The notes under the pieces are model-generated. The model ran no database searches and had not been told where the DNA came from. It saw only the letters and a program-made list of their open reading frames with translations. Shown here in pieces: positions 1 to 9,979 of a stretch of 64,000 nt of DNA (the stretch's first letter is position 1; every line of letters begins with the position of its first letter). Made by a program: the position numbers and the translations under genes. Source of the DNA: Pseudomonas oryzihabitans (GTDB lineage Bacteria > Pseudomonadota > Gammaproteobacteria > Pseudomonadales > Pseudomonadaceae). The stretch lies in assembly GCF_001518815.1 (NCBI RefSeq), contig NZ_CP013987.1, positions 3,122,501 through 3,186,500 on the forward strand. The letters are read 5' to 3'.

Positions 1-2
1 GC

Positions 3-227
3 TTTCTCGGCGTCGGCGCGGTGGTGGGTAGCTCCGATCTCATCGTCACCCTGCCCCGGCATATCGGCACCACCCTCGCGGCCACCTATGGTCTCAAGGT
101 CCATGAGTGCCCGGTGCCGATCGAGGGCTTCGCGGTCAGGCAGCACTGGCATGCGCGCTATCACCAGGATGCCGGCAATCGCTGGCTACGTGGGGTGCTG
201 ATGGAGCTCTTCGGCCACGGGCGTTAG
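3..227 (+). CDS. LysR-family regulator, C-terminal fragment
   Basis: The gene enters from outside the window and only its last 74 codons are visible. The reading contains DLIVTLPRHIG near the start and QHWHARYHQDAGNRWLR near the end. The latter is the usual tail of the periplasmic-binding-like effector domain of LysR transcriptional regulators (WHxR...D...RWLR). The helix-turn-helix and the target genes lie outside the window. A strong hairpin terminator follows directly. Family assignment is fairly secure; the regulated pathway cannot be inferred. Confidence 0.75.
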   Translation, partial: FLGVGAVVGSSDLIVTLPRHIGTTLAATYGLKVHECPVPIEGFAVRQHWHARYHQDAGNRWLRGVLMELFGHGR

Positions 228-246
228 CGCAGCGGCCGGAAACGAA

Positions 247-273
247 AAAGCCCCAGCTCAGGGCTGGGGCTTT
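247..273. terminator. Bidirectional hairpin terminator
   Basis: An 11-bp perfect stem (AAAGCCCCAGC / GCTGGGGCTTT) with a 5-base loop sits between the convergent LysR-type gene and ibpA. A-tracts and T-tracts flank the GC stem, so it can terminate transcription from both sides. Confidence 0.85.
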
Positions 274-293
274 GGGGCAGGACGCCTGGACGA

Positions 294-740
294 TCAGTTG
301 TCCAGGGCCGGGCGCTGGCCGGAGATGGCGATGCGCTTGGGCTTGGCTTCTTCCGGGATCACCCGCACCAGCTCGATGCTCAGCAGGCCATGCTTGAGAT
401 CGGCGCCCTGCACCTCGATATGGTCGGCGAGGCGGAAGGACAGCTTGAAGGCGCGTTGGGCGATGCCCTGATGCAGGAATGTCACGCTCTCGGCGCTGTT
501 TTCGCGCCGGCCGCCCTTGACGGTGAGAACGCCACGCTCGACTTCGATTTCCAGGTCATCTTCCTGGAGACCGGCGGCGGCGATCACGATGCGATACTGG
601 TCGTCACCGTGCTTCTCGACGTTGTAGGGCGGATAGGAACTGCCAGCGTCGTTGCGCAAGGCGGATTCGAACAGGTCGTTGAACCGGTCGAAGCCAACGG
701 AATGACGGAAGAGCGGGGCCAGGGACAGTACGTTGCTCAT
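294..740 (-). CDS. ibpA: Small heat shock protein IbpA/Hsp20
   Basis: This 148-residue protein is an ATP-independent holdase that binds aggregating proteins in the cytoplasm and passes them to DnaK/ClpB. The alpha-crystallin domain spans roughly residues 37-130, with the typical YRIVIAAAGL strand and the GVLTVKG segment. The N-terminus (LAPLFRHSVGFDRFNDLF) and length match the bacterial IbpA family. The start is supported by an AGGAG ribosome site 8 bases upstream, which is itself masked by a ROSE-like RNA structure. A sigma-32-like promoter lies further upstream. Confidence 0.95.
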   Translation of the reverse strand: MSNVLSLAPLFRHSVGFDRFNDLFESALRNDAGSSYPPYNVEKHGDDQYRIVIAAAGLQEDDLEIEVERGVLTVKGGRRENSAESVTFLHQGIAQRAFKLSFRLADHIEVQGADLKHGLLSIELVRVIPEEAKPKRIAISGQRPALDN

Positions 741-812
741 GGTGAATCTCCTGATAGGTTCAGCAAGTTTCGGTATTGCCTGCGGGACCCGACTTCGGCA
801 TCCCGCACGAAC
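741..812 (-). promoter_or_regulatory. ROSE-type RNA thermometer in the ibpA leader
   Basis: On the minus strand the leader ends TTGCT, nine bases, then AGGAGATTCACC before the ATG. TTGCT can pair with the AGGAG ribosome site, with one unpaired G. This is the signature of ROSE elements (repression of heat shock gene expression), which melt at heat-shock temperature. A separate upstream hairpin (stem 781-787 with 801-807, plus an inner stem around GCCGAAGTCGGG) matches the multi-hairpin layout of such leaders. ROSE control of ibpA is known in Pseudomonas; folding was done by eye. Confidence 0.8.
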
Positions 813-814
813 CT

Positions 815-843
815 AGATAGGAATTCCCCAACAAATTTCAAGG
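815..843 (-). promoter_or_regulatory. Putative sigma-32 heat-shock promoter of ibpA
   Basis: On the minus strand CCTTGAAA (843-836) is followed after 13 bases by TCCTATCT (822-815). The first matches the sigma-32 -35 element (CTTGAA). The second is a weak match to the -10 element CCCCATNT. Spacing is within the accepted range and the position is right for the 70-80 base structured leader. Confidence 0.6.
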
Positions 844-869
844 CCCAATCCCGACGAACGGTAGTGACG

Positions 870-1028
870 CTATTTCTTCTTCGGCTTGCGCTTTTTCTTC
901 TTGGCTGCAGCCAGCGGCAGCGCCTGCTCGAAGGCCGAGCGCACCTCCTGCAGGCGACGCTCCTTGAGGTCGTGGATGCGCTTGCCGCGCTCGGTAGTGA
1001 AGTCGATGAGGTTGCTGTCGTCGCTCAT
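870..1028 (-). CDS. Small basic protein of unknown function
   Basis: A 52-residue protein begins MSDDSNLIDFTTERGKRIHDLKERRLQEVRSAFEQ and ends in a lysine-rich tail (AAAKKKKRKPKKK). The chosen ATG overlaps the stop of the upstream AlkB-like gene by four bases (ATGA), so the two are probably translationally coupled. An upstream in-frame start exists but would read through the AlkB-like gene. The mid region is predicted helical and the tail could bind nucleic acid. I recognise no named domain. Confidence 0.65.
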   Translation of the reverse strand: MSDDSNLIDFTTERGKRIHDLKERRLQEVRSAFEQALPLAAAKKKKRKPKKK

Positions 1029-1609
1029 GTGGCTATCCGGCGAAAGGTGAGATTCAGCCGTACCCCGCTGGCTTTGCGGGTCTTGGCGATCTGGTGCTGC
1101 CAATGATGCTGGGTCGCGCCGCCCATGACCAGCAGGCTGCCGTGACCGAGTTCCAGGGAATGGCCGATGCGGCTGCTGCCCTTGCGGCGGAAATCGAAAC
1201 GTCGCGCAGCACCCAGGTTGAGCGAGGCGATCAGCGGATTGGGGCCGAGACTGGCCTCGTCATCGCTGTGCCAGCCCATGGAGTCCTGGCCGTCGCGATA
1301 GCGGTTGAGCAGCACGCCATTGAAGCCGTGGCCACAAGCCGCCTCGACGGCTTCGCGGATCCGCTGCAGCAGTGGCGTCCAGGGCAAGGCGGCATGATCC
1401 AGGCCGGCATAGCCGTAGACGACCCCTGCATCGGCGTACCAGGCGACCTGTCGCGGCACCGGATGCCAGCGGCCGAACACCCGCACCTGCGGTTGGCTCC
1501 AGGGCGTCTCGGCGTCGAGTTGCCGCAGCCAGGCGTCGGCGGTGTCCGCCGGCAGCCAGTGCGGATGAAAATCCAGCTCGGCATCGGCCAGGTGCAGGAC
1601 ATCGGCCAT
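1025..1609 (-). CDS. AlkB-like 2-oxoglutarate/Fe(II) dioxygenase
   Basis: This 194-residue protein belongs to the AlkB superfamily, which repairs alkylated bases by oxidative demethylation using Fe(II) and 2-oxoglutarate. The iron-binding HxD motif is in WHSDDEASLGPNPLIASLNLG. The distal His and the 2-oxoglutarate-binding arginines lie in the C-terminal part (LVMGGATQHHWQHQ, then GVRLNLTFRR). The start MADVLHL gives the family length; a longer frame upstream overlaps the next gene. It is followed by a coupled small basic protein gene. Confidence 0.9.
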   Translation of the reverse strand: MADVLHLADAELDFHPHWLPADTADAWLRQLDAETPWSQPQVRVFGRWHPVPRQVAWYADAGVVYGYAGLDHAALPWTPLLQRIREAVEAACGHGFNGVLLNRYRDGQDSMGWHSDDEASLGPNPLIASLNLGAARRFDFRRKGSSRIGHSLELGHGSLLVMGGATQHHWQHQIAKTRKASGVRLNLTFRRIAT

Positions 1610-1611
1610 GG

Positions 1612-1878
1612 CTAGACGCGCAAATCCACCTGGACGCCCACCTGCTCCGGCTCCTCCAGGACCTGGGCCCGTTCGGCGCCGAGCCCCTGGCGCAGGGCTT
1701 CGCGCCGACGGCGCCGGCGGCGGGCTTCGCGATCCAGGGTGGCCTCGTCTTCCAAGGGGGTCTGCCCGGTCTGCGCGGCCGATTCCACCGGCGCCACGGG
1801 GGCGACCGGCGGTCGTAACGGCGCCGGGTCCAGCTGGTTGGGCGGGGTTACGCCCACAGGCGGAACGATGGGAATCAT
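1612..1878 (-). CDS. Proline-rich small conserved-type protein
   Basis: An 88-residue product starts MIPIVPPVGVTPP and continues with repeated Pro-Val-Ala segments (PPVAPVAPVE). A strongly basic run DREARRRRRRREALRQ follows. It sits just upstream of the AlkB-like gene with two bases between the stop and the next ATG, so they are probably cotranscribed. It is divergent from rapA. No catalytic motif is visible and I cannot assign a function. Confidence 0.6.
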   Translation of the reverse strand: MIPIVPPVGVTPPNQLDPAPLRPPVAPVAPVESAAQTGQTPLEDEATLDREARRRRRRREALRQGLGAERAQVLEEPEQVGVQVDLRV

Positions 1879-2005
1879 GACGGGGACCTCGAATTTGGAG
1901 CGGCGCCTGACGGACTGCGGCAAAGAGCACCGCCCTGGGGTTGGGCTTATGACTCCGCTTTCGCTAAAATAGCCGGCTTTTTGATAGCTGGGGAGAAGCT
2001 TCTAC

Positions 2006-4840
2006 ATGGCGTCACATCAACCGGGACAACGCTGGATCAGTGACAGCGAGGCCGAACTGGGCCTGGGAACCATCCTGGCCCTGGACGGCCGCCTGCTCAC
2101 GGTGCTCTATCCAGCCACCGGTGAGACGCGCCAGTATGCCCAGCGCAATGCGCCCCTGACCCGGGTGCGCTTCGCCCCGGGCGACGAGGTGACGCATTTC
2201 GAGGGCTGGAAGCTCACCGTGCGGGAGGTCTCCGAAGAGGATGGCCTGCTGACCTATCACGGCTTCACGGCGGAGCGCGAGGCACGCAGCGTGCCCGAGG
2301 CCCAGCTGTCGAACTTCATCCAGTTCCGCCTGGCCAGCGATCGCCTGTTCGCCGGGCAGATCGATCCCCTGCCCTGGTTCGGCCTGCGCTATCACACCCA
2401 CGAGCACCGCAACCGCCTGCTGCAGTCCAGCCTCTGGGGCCTGGGCGGCGTCCGCGCCCAGCCGATCCCGCACCAGCTGCACATCGCCCGTAGCGTGGCC
2501 GACCGGGTCGCGCCACGCGTCCTGCTGGCCGACGAAGTGGGCCTGGGCAAGACCATCGAGGCCGGTCTGGTGATCCATCGCCAGCTCCTCAGCGGTCGCG
2601 CCAGCCGGGTGCTGATCCTGGTCCCGGAAAATCTCCAGCACCAGTGGCTGGTGGAGATGCGCCGCCGCTTCAACCTGGAAGTCGCGCTGTTCGACGCCGA
2701 GCGCTTCATGGCCAGCGAAGACGGCAATCCCTTCGAGGATGCCCAGCTCGCCCTGGTCTCCCTGGACTGGCTGGTGCGCGACGAAAAGGCCCAGGATGCC
2801 GCCTTCGCCGCCGGTTGGGACCTGCTGGTGGTCGACGAGGCCCACCACCTGGTCTGGCACCCCGAGGGCGCCAGCCGCGAATACAGCCTGGTCGAACAAC
2901 TGGGTGAGGTCATCCCCGGAGTACTGCTGCTCACCGCGACCCCCGAGCAGCTGGGCCAGGACAGCCACTTCGCTCGTCTGCGCCTGCTCGATCCCAGCCG
3001 CTTCCATGACTTCGCCGCCTTCCAGCAGGAGTCCCAGCACTACCGCCCGGTCGCCGAAGCCGTGCAGGAACTGCTCGATGCCGGCGCCCTGAGCCCGGCG
3101 GCCCAGGACGCCATCGGTGGCTTCCTCGGCCAGGAAGGCGAGACCCTGCTGGCCGCTGCGGCCGCCGGTGATGCCGATGCCCGTGCCCGCCTGGTCCGCG
3201 AACTGCTGGATCGCCACGGCACCGGCCGCGTGCTGTTCCGCAACACCCGCGCCGCGGTCAAGGGCTTTCCCGAGCGCGAATTGCATGCCCATGCCCTGCC
3301 CTTCCCGGATGCCTATCTGGACGAAGGCGTCATGCCCGGCCAGTCACTGCAACCGGAAACCGAATTCGCGCCGGAAGACGACAACGATCGCTGGTGGCGC
3401 CACGACGGCCGCGTCGAATGGCTGATCGACACCCTCAAGGCGATCAAGCCGCACAAGGTGCTGGTCATCTGCGCGCGCATGGAAACCGCCCTGGACCTGG
3501 AAGATGCCCTGCGGCTGAAGTCCGGCATCCCGACCACGGTGTTCCACGAGGGCATGAGCATCCTCGAACGCGACCGCGCCGCCGCCTACTTCGCCGATGA
3601 GGAATTCGGCGCCCAGGTGCTGATCTGTTCCGAGATCGGCAGTGAAGGCCGCAACTTCCAGTTCGCCCACCACCTGGTGCTGTTCGACCTGCCGGCCCAC
3701 CCGGACCTGCTGGAGCAGCGCATCGGCCGTCTGGACCGGATCGGCCAGCGCCACACCATCCAGCTGCACGTGCCCTACCTCGAAGGCAGCCGCCAGGAGC
3801 GGCAGTTCCAGTGGTACCACCAGGCGCTCAACGCCTTCCTGGCCACCTCGCCCACCGGCAGCGCCCTGCAGGCGCGCTTCGCCGGCGAGCTGGACGAGCA
3901 ACTGGCCGGTGGCGACGACGCCGCCTGGCAGACCCTGCTGGAACAGGGCGCCGAAGCCCGTGCCACCCTGGAAACCGAGCTGCACAACGGCCGTGACCGC
4001 TTGCTGGAACTCAACTCCTCTGGCGCCGGTGCCGGCGAGCAACTGGTCGAGGACATCCTCGAACAGGACGACCAGTTCGCCCTGCCGATGTACATGGAAG
4101 AGCTGTTCAATGCCTTTGGCATCGACAGCGAGGACCATTCCGACAACGCCCTGATCCTCAAGCCCAGCGAGAAGATGCTCGACGCCGGCTTCCCCCTCGG
4201 CGACGACGAAGGCGTGACCATCACCTACGACCGTAACGTGGCCCTGGTCCGCGAGGACATGCAGTTCCTGACCTGGGAACACCCCATGGCCCAGGGCGGC
4301 ATGGACCTGGTGATGTCCGGCTCCATGGGCAACACCGCCGTGGCGCTGATCAAGAACAAGGCGCTCAAGCCGGGCACCGTGCTGCTGGAACTGATCTACA
4401 TCAGCGAGGCGGTGGCGCCGCGCGCCCTGCAGCTGGGTCGCTACCTGCCACCGCTGGCGATTCGCTGCCTGCTGGACGCCAACGGCAACGACCTGGCCGC
4501 CCGGGTGGCCTTCGAGACCCTCAACGATCAATTGGAAAGCGTGCCGCGCACCAGCGCCAACAAGTTCGTCCAGGCCCAGCGCGACTCCCTGGCCAAGCTG
4601 ATCGGCGGCGGCGAAGGCAAGGCCCTGCCCCGCCACGAGGAACGCGTCGCCAAGGCGCGCCAGGCGTACCTCTCGGGCATGGACGAGGAAATCGCCCGCC
4701 TGGAGGCCCTGCGCGCGGTCAACTCCAGCGTCCGCCAGGACGAGATCGACCGGCTGCGCCAGCAGCGCGAAGAAGGCCTGACCTACCTGGACAAGGCTTC
4801 GCTGCGCCTGGAAGCCATTCGGGTGCTGGTGGCGGGTTGA
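2006..4840 (+). CDS. rapA: RNA polymerase recycling ATPase RapA (HepA)
   Basis: RapA is a Swi2/Snf2-family ATPase that binds RNA polymerase and helps release it from stalled post-termination complexes. The 944-residue length fits the family. N-terminal Tudor-like domains occupy about residues 1-110. Motif I is [14 protein letters not shown] near residue 175, the DEAH box is VVDEAHHL near 280 and LLTATPEQL is motif III. The C-terminal helicase lobe contains [13 protein letters not shown] and [12 protein letters not shown] (motifs V and VI). A long C-terminal RapA-specific region follows. A perfect palindrome just after the stop likely terminates it. Confidence 0.97.
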   Translation: MASHQPGQRWISDSEAELGLGTILALDGRLLTVLYPATGETRQYAQRNAPLTRVRFAPGDEVTHFEGWKLTVREVSEEDGLLTYHGFTAEREARSVPEAQLSNFIQFRLASDRLFAGQIDPLPWFGLRYHTHEHRNRLLQSSLWGLGGVRAQPIPHQLHIARSVADRVAPRVLLADEVGLGKTIEAGLVIHRQLLSGRASRVLILVPENLQHQWLVEMRRRFNLEVALFDAERFMASEDGNPFEDAQLALVSLDWLVRDEKAQDAAFAAGWDLLVVDEAHHLVWHPEGASREYSLVEQLGEVIPGVLLLTATPEQLGQDSHFARLRLLDPSRFHDFAAFQQESQHYRPVAEAVQELLDAGALSPAAQDAIGGFLGQEGETLLAAAAAGDADARARLVRELLDRHGTGRVLFRNTRAAVKGFPERELHAHALPFPDAYLDEGVMPGQSLQPETEFAPEDDNDRWWRHDGRVEWLIDTLKAIKPHKVLVICARMETALDLEDALRLKSGIPTTVFHEGMSILERDRAAAYFADEEFGAQVLICSEIGSEGRNFQFAHHLVLFDLPAHPDLLEQRIGRLDRIGQRHTIQLHVPYLEGSRQERQFQWYHQALNAFLATSPTGSALQARFAGELDEQLAGGDDAAWQTLLEQGAEARATLETELHNGRDRLLELNSSGAGAGEQLVEDILEQDDQFALPMYMEELFNAFGIDSEDHSDNALILKPSEKMLDAGFPLGDDEGVTITYDRNVALVREDMQFLTWEHPMAQGGMDLVMSGSMGNTAVALIKNKALKPGTVLLELIYISEAVAPRALQLGRYLPPLAIRCLLDANGNDLAARVAFETLNDQLESVPRTSANKFVQAQRDSLAKLIGGGEGKALPRHEERVAKARQAYLSGMDEEIARLEALRAVNSSVRQDEIDRLRQQREEGLTYLDKASLRLEAIRVLVAG

Positions 4841-4844
4841 GTGG

Positions 4845-4868
4845 AAGGGCTTCGTTAACGAAGCCCTT
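4845..4868. terminator. Palindromic terminator after rapA
   Basis: A perfect 24-bp palindrome, AAGGGCTTCGTT followed by its reverse complement, starts four bases after the rapA stop. It is immediately followed by TAGCG rather than a long T-tract, so termination is likely but not proven. Confidence 0.65.
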
Positions 4869-4880
4869 TAGCGATACCTA

Positions 4881-4932
4881 TCGCGGCCATGGGCCGCTCC
4901 TACAGTTCTGCAGGAGCGGCCCATGGCCGCGA
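4881..4932. repeat. REP-like 21-bp perfect inverted repeat
   Basis: Positions 4881-4901 are the exact reverse complement of 4912-4932, separated by 10 bases. The core (GGAGCGGCCCATGGCCGCGA) is the type of extragenic palindrome scattered through Pseudomonas genomes. It probably forms a cruciform or stable RNA hairpin; other copies of this exact form were not found in the window. Confidence 0.8.
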
Positions 4933-4955
4933 GTGCTTTAACTGGGAATCAATGC

Positions 4956-5250
4956 TGGGCTTCGCTGGCGCTCAACCCAACCTACGGAACCGCTCAGTCC
5001 CGTAGCGTGGAAAACGGCGTAGCCTTTTCCACTGGGCGTCCAAGCCAAGGGCGCCCTCACCCCAACCCTCTCCCAAGGGGGGAGGGAGCTATACGAGCAG
5101 GCGTTCAGCTGCATCAGCTCCGGCAAGCTCGTGATCGGTCGCCGCGCCTAGCCGTAGGTTGGGCTGAGACGGCCCCACCGTCGAAGCCCAACACACCGCG
5201 ATCGCCGGATAACTCCCGTTGGGCTTCGCTAGCGCTCAACCCAACCTACA
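4956..5250. repeat. Extragenic repeat cluster between rapA and entA
   Basis: Two near-identical direct copies of TGGGCTTCGCTGGCGCTC plus AACCCAACCTAC lie at 4956-4986 and 5220-5250. A related inverted copy sits around 5153-5192 (GTAGGTTGGGCTGAGACGG ... CGAAGCCCAAC). Between them are GTAGCGTGGAAAACGGCGTA-type sequence and a CCTCACCCCAACCCTCTCCC-type segment (about 5054-5073). Both are familiar intergenic repeat classes. No gene is evident here. Confidence 0.65.
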
Positions 5251-5258
5251 GAAATCCC

Positions 5259-6014
5259 TCACGCCGCCAGGGTCGCGCCGCCGTCCACCACGATGTCCTG
5301 CATGGTGATATGGCTGGCCAGGTCCGAGGCGAGGAACAGCACGGTGTTGGCGATCTCGTCGGGCTGGGCGATCTTGCGCAGCGGGATGCCGAGCTTGAAG
5401 TCTTCCGGCAGGCCGTCCACCAAGCGCTGATAGCCTTCGGGCGAACCGAGCATGCCGGCCAGCATGGGGGTCGCCGTGGAGCCGGGCGAAACCACGTTGC
5501 AGCGCACGCCCGAGCCCGCCAGTTCCAGGGCCACGCAGTGGCTCAGGGACACCAGCGCCGCCTTGGAGGTGCAATAGCCGGCCATCTGCAGGCGCGGCAC
5601 ATGGGCGGCGTTGGAGGCGATGTTGACGATGGCGCCGCGGCCCTGGGCCTTGAACAGCGGCACCAGCTGGCGGAACAGGTAGAAGGGGCCGGAGACGTTA
5701 ACGTCCAGCAGCGCCTGCCAGTCGTCCAGGCTCAGGCTGTCGCTGGTGCCCAGGCGCAGCACACCGGCGCCATTGACCAGCACGTCCAGGCGCCGCTCTT
5801 CGGCCAGCAGGGCCTGGCAGACGTCCTCGACCTGGGCCGCGTCGGCAACATCCAGCAGTTGGGTGCGAAAGGGATAGCTGCTCTCGGCGAATTGCCGGTC
5901 AAGGCCGATTACCTCGGCGCCGGCCGCCTGGAAGCGGCGTGCCACCTGCAGGCCGATGCCCTGCCCTGCGCCGGTCACCCAGACGCGCTTGCCGGTGAAA
6001 TCCAGTTGCGTCAT
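5259..6014 (-). CDS. entA: 2,3-dihydro-2,3-dihydroxybenzoate dehydrogenase
   Basis: EntA oxidises 2,3-dihydro-2,3-dihydroxybenzoate to 2,3-dihydroxybenzoate with NAD+, the last step of DHB formation. The 251-residue protein is a short-chain dehydrogenase. The N-terminal Rossmann motif is VTGAGQGIG, NGAGVL follows, and the catalytic YxxxK is YCTSK. The start MTQLDFTGK follows the entB stop by about 10 bases; a longer frame would overlap entB. It is the last gene of the entC-entE-entB-entA operon. Confidence 0.93.
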   Translation of the reverse strand: MTQLDFTGKRVWVTGAGQGIGLQVARRFQAAGAEVIGLDRQFAESSYPFRTQLLDVADAAQVEDVCQALLAEERRLDVLVNGAGVLRLGTSDSLSLDDWQALLDVNVSGPFYLFRQLVPLFKAQGRGAIVNIASNAAHVPRLQMAGYCTSKAALVSLSHCVALELAGSGVRCNVVSPGSTATPMLAGMLGSPEGYQRLVDGLPEDFKLGIPLRKIAQPDEIANTVLFLASDLASHITMQDIVVDGGATLAA

Positions 6015-6024
6015 CAAGGGCTCC

Positions 6025-6888
6025 CTAGGCGCGAGCGCGCAGCAGGTCCAGCCAGCCCTGCAGGGTCGGCTGGGCGGCGAGATCGGCAAAGGTGACCGGC
6101 AGGCCGCGCTTCTGCCATTCCCCCACCAGGGTCATGACCTGCACCGAATCCAGACCGAAGTCGGTGAGGTTGTCGTCCAGCGCCGGCTCCTCGTCGTCGG
6201 CGTCCAGCAGCGGCTGGACCTGGGCACGCAGCCAGGCTTCGTCGAGCACCGCCGCGCCCGCGCCGGTGACCTGGGCGGTGCTGAGGGTGCTGCCGCAGCG
6301 AGTAGCCACGTAGCGCAGCGCCATGCGGTGCTCTTCTTCGCTGAAGTCGGCCACGGCGTCGCCGATCAGGAAGGCCTGGATGTCCCGCATGAAGGCGTCG
6401 GTGCAGGTGGTCAGGCAGCCGATGTGGGCATAGACGCCGCAGACGATCAGCTGGTCGCGGCGCCACTCGGTCATCAGGTCCTGCAGGTTGGATCTATGGA
6501 AGGCGCTGTAGCGCCACTTGGTCAGGACCACGTCATCGCCCTTGGGAGCCAACTCCTCTACCACTTGCTGCAGCGCAGGATCGGCCTGGGTCAGGCCAGG
6601 GCCCCACATGTCGTTGAGCAGGGCACGGTCGGCTGGCGGCTGGTCCGTGGGCTGGGCGGTATAGACCACCGGCATGCCCTGGGCATCGGCCCAGGCACGC
6701 AGCGCGGCGATGTTGGCCACCACCTGGGCGATCAGCGGGCTGTTGTCGCCATAGAACTCGACGAAATAGCGCTGCATGTCGTGGATCAGCAGCACGGCGC
6801 GATCGGCCACAGGCGTCCAGGCGACCTTGTTGGCGGGAAAGCCGGCGGGCTGGGGCAAGGGATAGGACGCAAGACGGGGAATAGCCAT
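6025..6888 (-). CDS. entB: Isochorismatase / aryl carrier protein EntB
   Basis: This bifunctional 287-residue protein hydrolyses isochorismate to 2,3-dihydro-2,3-dihydroxybenzoate. It also carries activated DHB on a phosphopantetheine arm. The isochorismatase domain spans about residues 1-205 (LLIHDMQRYFV, and LIVCGVYAHIGCLTTC with the catalytic-region Cys). The aryl carrier domain at about 215-285 contains FGLDSVQVMTL, where the serine is the pantetheine attachment site. It lies between entE and entA and is probably cotranscribed. A separate PPTase, not in this window, is needed to activate it. Confidence 0.95.
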   Translation of the reverse strand: MAIPRLASYPLPQPAGFPANKVAWTPVADRAVLLIHDMQRYFVEFYGDNSPLIAQVVANIAALRAWADAQGMPVVYTAQPTDQPPADRALLNDMWGPGLTQADPALQQVVEELAPKGDDVVLTKWRYSAFHRSNLQDLMTEWRRDQLIVCGVYAHIGCLTTCTDAFMRDIQAFLIGDAVADFSEEEHRMALRYVATRCGSTLSTAQVTGAGAAVLDEAWLRAQVQPLLDADDEEPALDDNLTDFGLDSVQVMTLVGEWQKRGLPVTFADLAAQPTLQGWLDLLRARA

Positions 6889-6896
6889 GAGAAACC

Positions 6897-8518
<1,622 letters not shown>

Positions 8519-8522
<4 letters not shown>

Positions 8523-9706
8523 GTAGGGCTCTCCTCGTCGAGCAAACCACAGGCGGCACGCATGGTGCCCAGTTTGGCGGTGACCTCGGCCCATTCCGCT
8601 GCGGGGTCGGATGCCTCGACGATGCCGGCGCCGGCGAACAGCCGCAGCCAGTCGTCCTGCACCGTACCGCAGCGGATGGTGACCACCCACTCGCCATTGC
8701 CCTGGGCATCGCACCACCCCACCATGCCGGTGAACAGGCCGCGGTCGAAGGGCTCGATGCGCTCGATCAGCTGGCGCGCCGCGGCCGTGGGATAGCCGCA
8801 GACGGCCGGCGTCGGATGCAGGCGGCAGGCGAGTTGCAGCGCCGAGGTGCGACTGTCGGCCAGTTCGCCGTCGATGGCGGTGGACAGGTGCCACATGGCA
8901 TTGGTGCTGAGCAGCGACGGCGCTTCGGGGACGTCCAGCCGGCTGCACAACGGCGCCAGCTGCTGGCGGATGTCCTCGATCACCAGTCGGTGCTCGTAGT
9001 GGTCCTTGCTGGAATCCAGCAGGTCGCGGGCCACCCGCTGGTCTTCCACCGGATCGGCCTGGCGCTTGGCGGAGCCCGCCAGGGGATTGGTGTATACCCG
9101 GGCGCCCTGCTTGCGCACCAGCAACTCGGGGCTGACCCCGACCAGCTCACCGCCCTCGGCGGTCGGGATGCGGAATTGATAGCCAGTGGGATTCTGCCGC
9201 GCCAGGTTCGCCAGGATGACGTCCACATCGGCGGGTTCGGCCAGACGAATCTCCTGAATCCGCGACAGCACCGCCTTGCTCAGTTCACCGCGACGGAAGG
9301 CCTCGATGGCCTCCTCCACCGCCAGGCAGAAGCCGTCCGCGCTGGGCAGGTTGCGCACCTCACGCACCTGCGCCGGTGTGATCGGCGCACGGCTGACCGG
9401 CGCCGAGCGGGCCACCCAGGCATGCTCCCGAGGGACATAGAGGCAGGAGGGCCTGGTGGTATCGAAGGGAATGGCGCCCATGATCACCGGCTCGGCGATG
9501 CCGGCCTGGCGGGCACGGGCGAAGGCCTCTTCCACGGCGTGCAGGAACAGGCTATCTCGGTGCGCGCCGCCGCTGGCCGGTGTCTCGACCCGGGCGCAGA
9601 TGCCCTGTCCCTGCAGGACGCGATCACCCGACTGGAACAGGAACGCGGCCTGTTCCCGACGATCGGCAGCTACCTGCTCGACCCTCTCAGCCCTCTTGCT
9701 CGTCAT
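8519..9706 (-). CDS. entC: Isochorismate synthase EntC
   Basis: EntC converts chorismate to isochorismate and commits it to siderophore synthesis. The 395-residue protein has the chorismate-binding fold with conserved segments [71 protein letters not shown] and [24 protein letters not shown]. It is the first gene of the minus-strand ent operon. A near-consensus Fur site lies about 20 bases upstream of its ATG, so iron repression is expected. Confidence 0.95.
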
Positions 9707-9727
9707 TTCGATGAACCTCTACACGAA

Positions 9728-9742
9728 TGATAATGCTTATCA
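9728..9742. promoter_or_regulatory. Fur box upstream of entC
   Basis: TGATAATGCTTATCA matches the 7-1-7 Fur inverted repeat TGATAATNATTATCA at all but one position. It lies 21 bases upstream of the entC ATG in the 273-bp divergent region shared with the fepB-like gene. Confidence 0.88.
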
Positions 9743-9941
9743 ATAATCGGAAGCTAACTTTTGTCTGACGAAAAGTCAATTCGTTAGGGACCAAACGATT
9801 TTCTCGATGGGCATGCAAGCCCTTGATATAGCTCGTTTATCGCCATCCGGCGGCGACTACACAAGCCAGATCCAGTCCGATGGCGGCTGCCCTCTCGATA
9901 CCTGATCACTGGAATGGCTTGCCGGCTCCGGGTGCTTCTTT

Positions 9942-9960
9942 GAAAATGAGAGTGATTATC
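9942..9960. promoter_or_regulatory. Fur box upstream of fepB-like gene
   Basis: GAAAATGAGAGTGATTATC matches 15 of 19 positions of the classical Fur consensus (GATAATGATAATCATTATC). It lies 19 bases upstream of the ATG of the binding protein gene. Confidence 0.8.
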
Positions 9961-9979
9961 TTACAACTGGAAGGCGTTC

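Noticed and set aside
2012-4636. Long open frames antisense to rapA (2012-3292 and 3344-4636)
   Set aside because: They mirror the codon pattern of rapA on the other strand in high-GC DNA and have no domain content.
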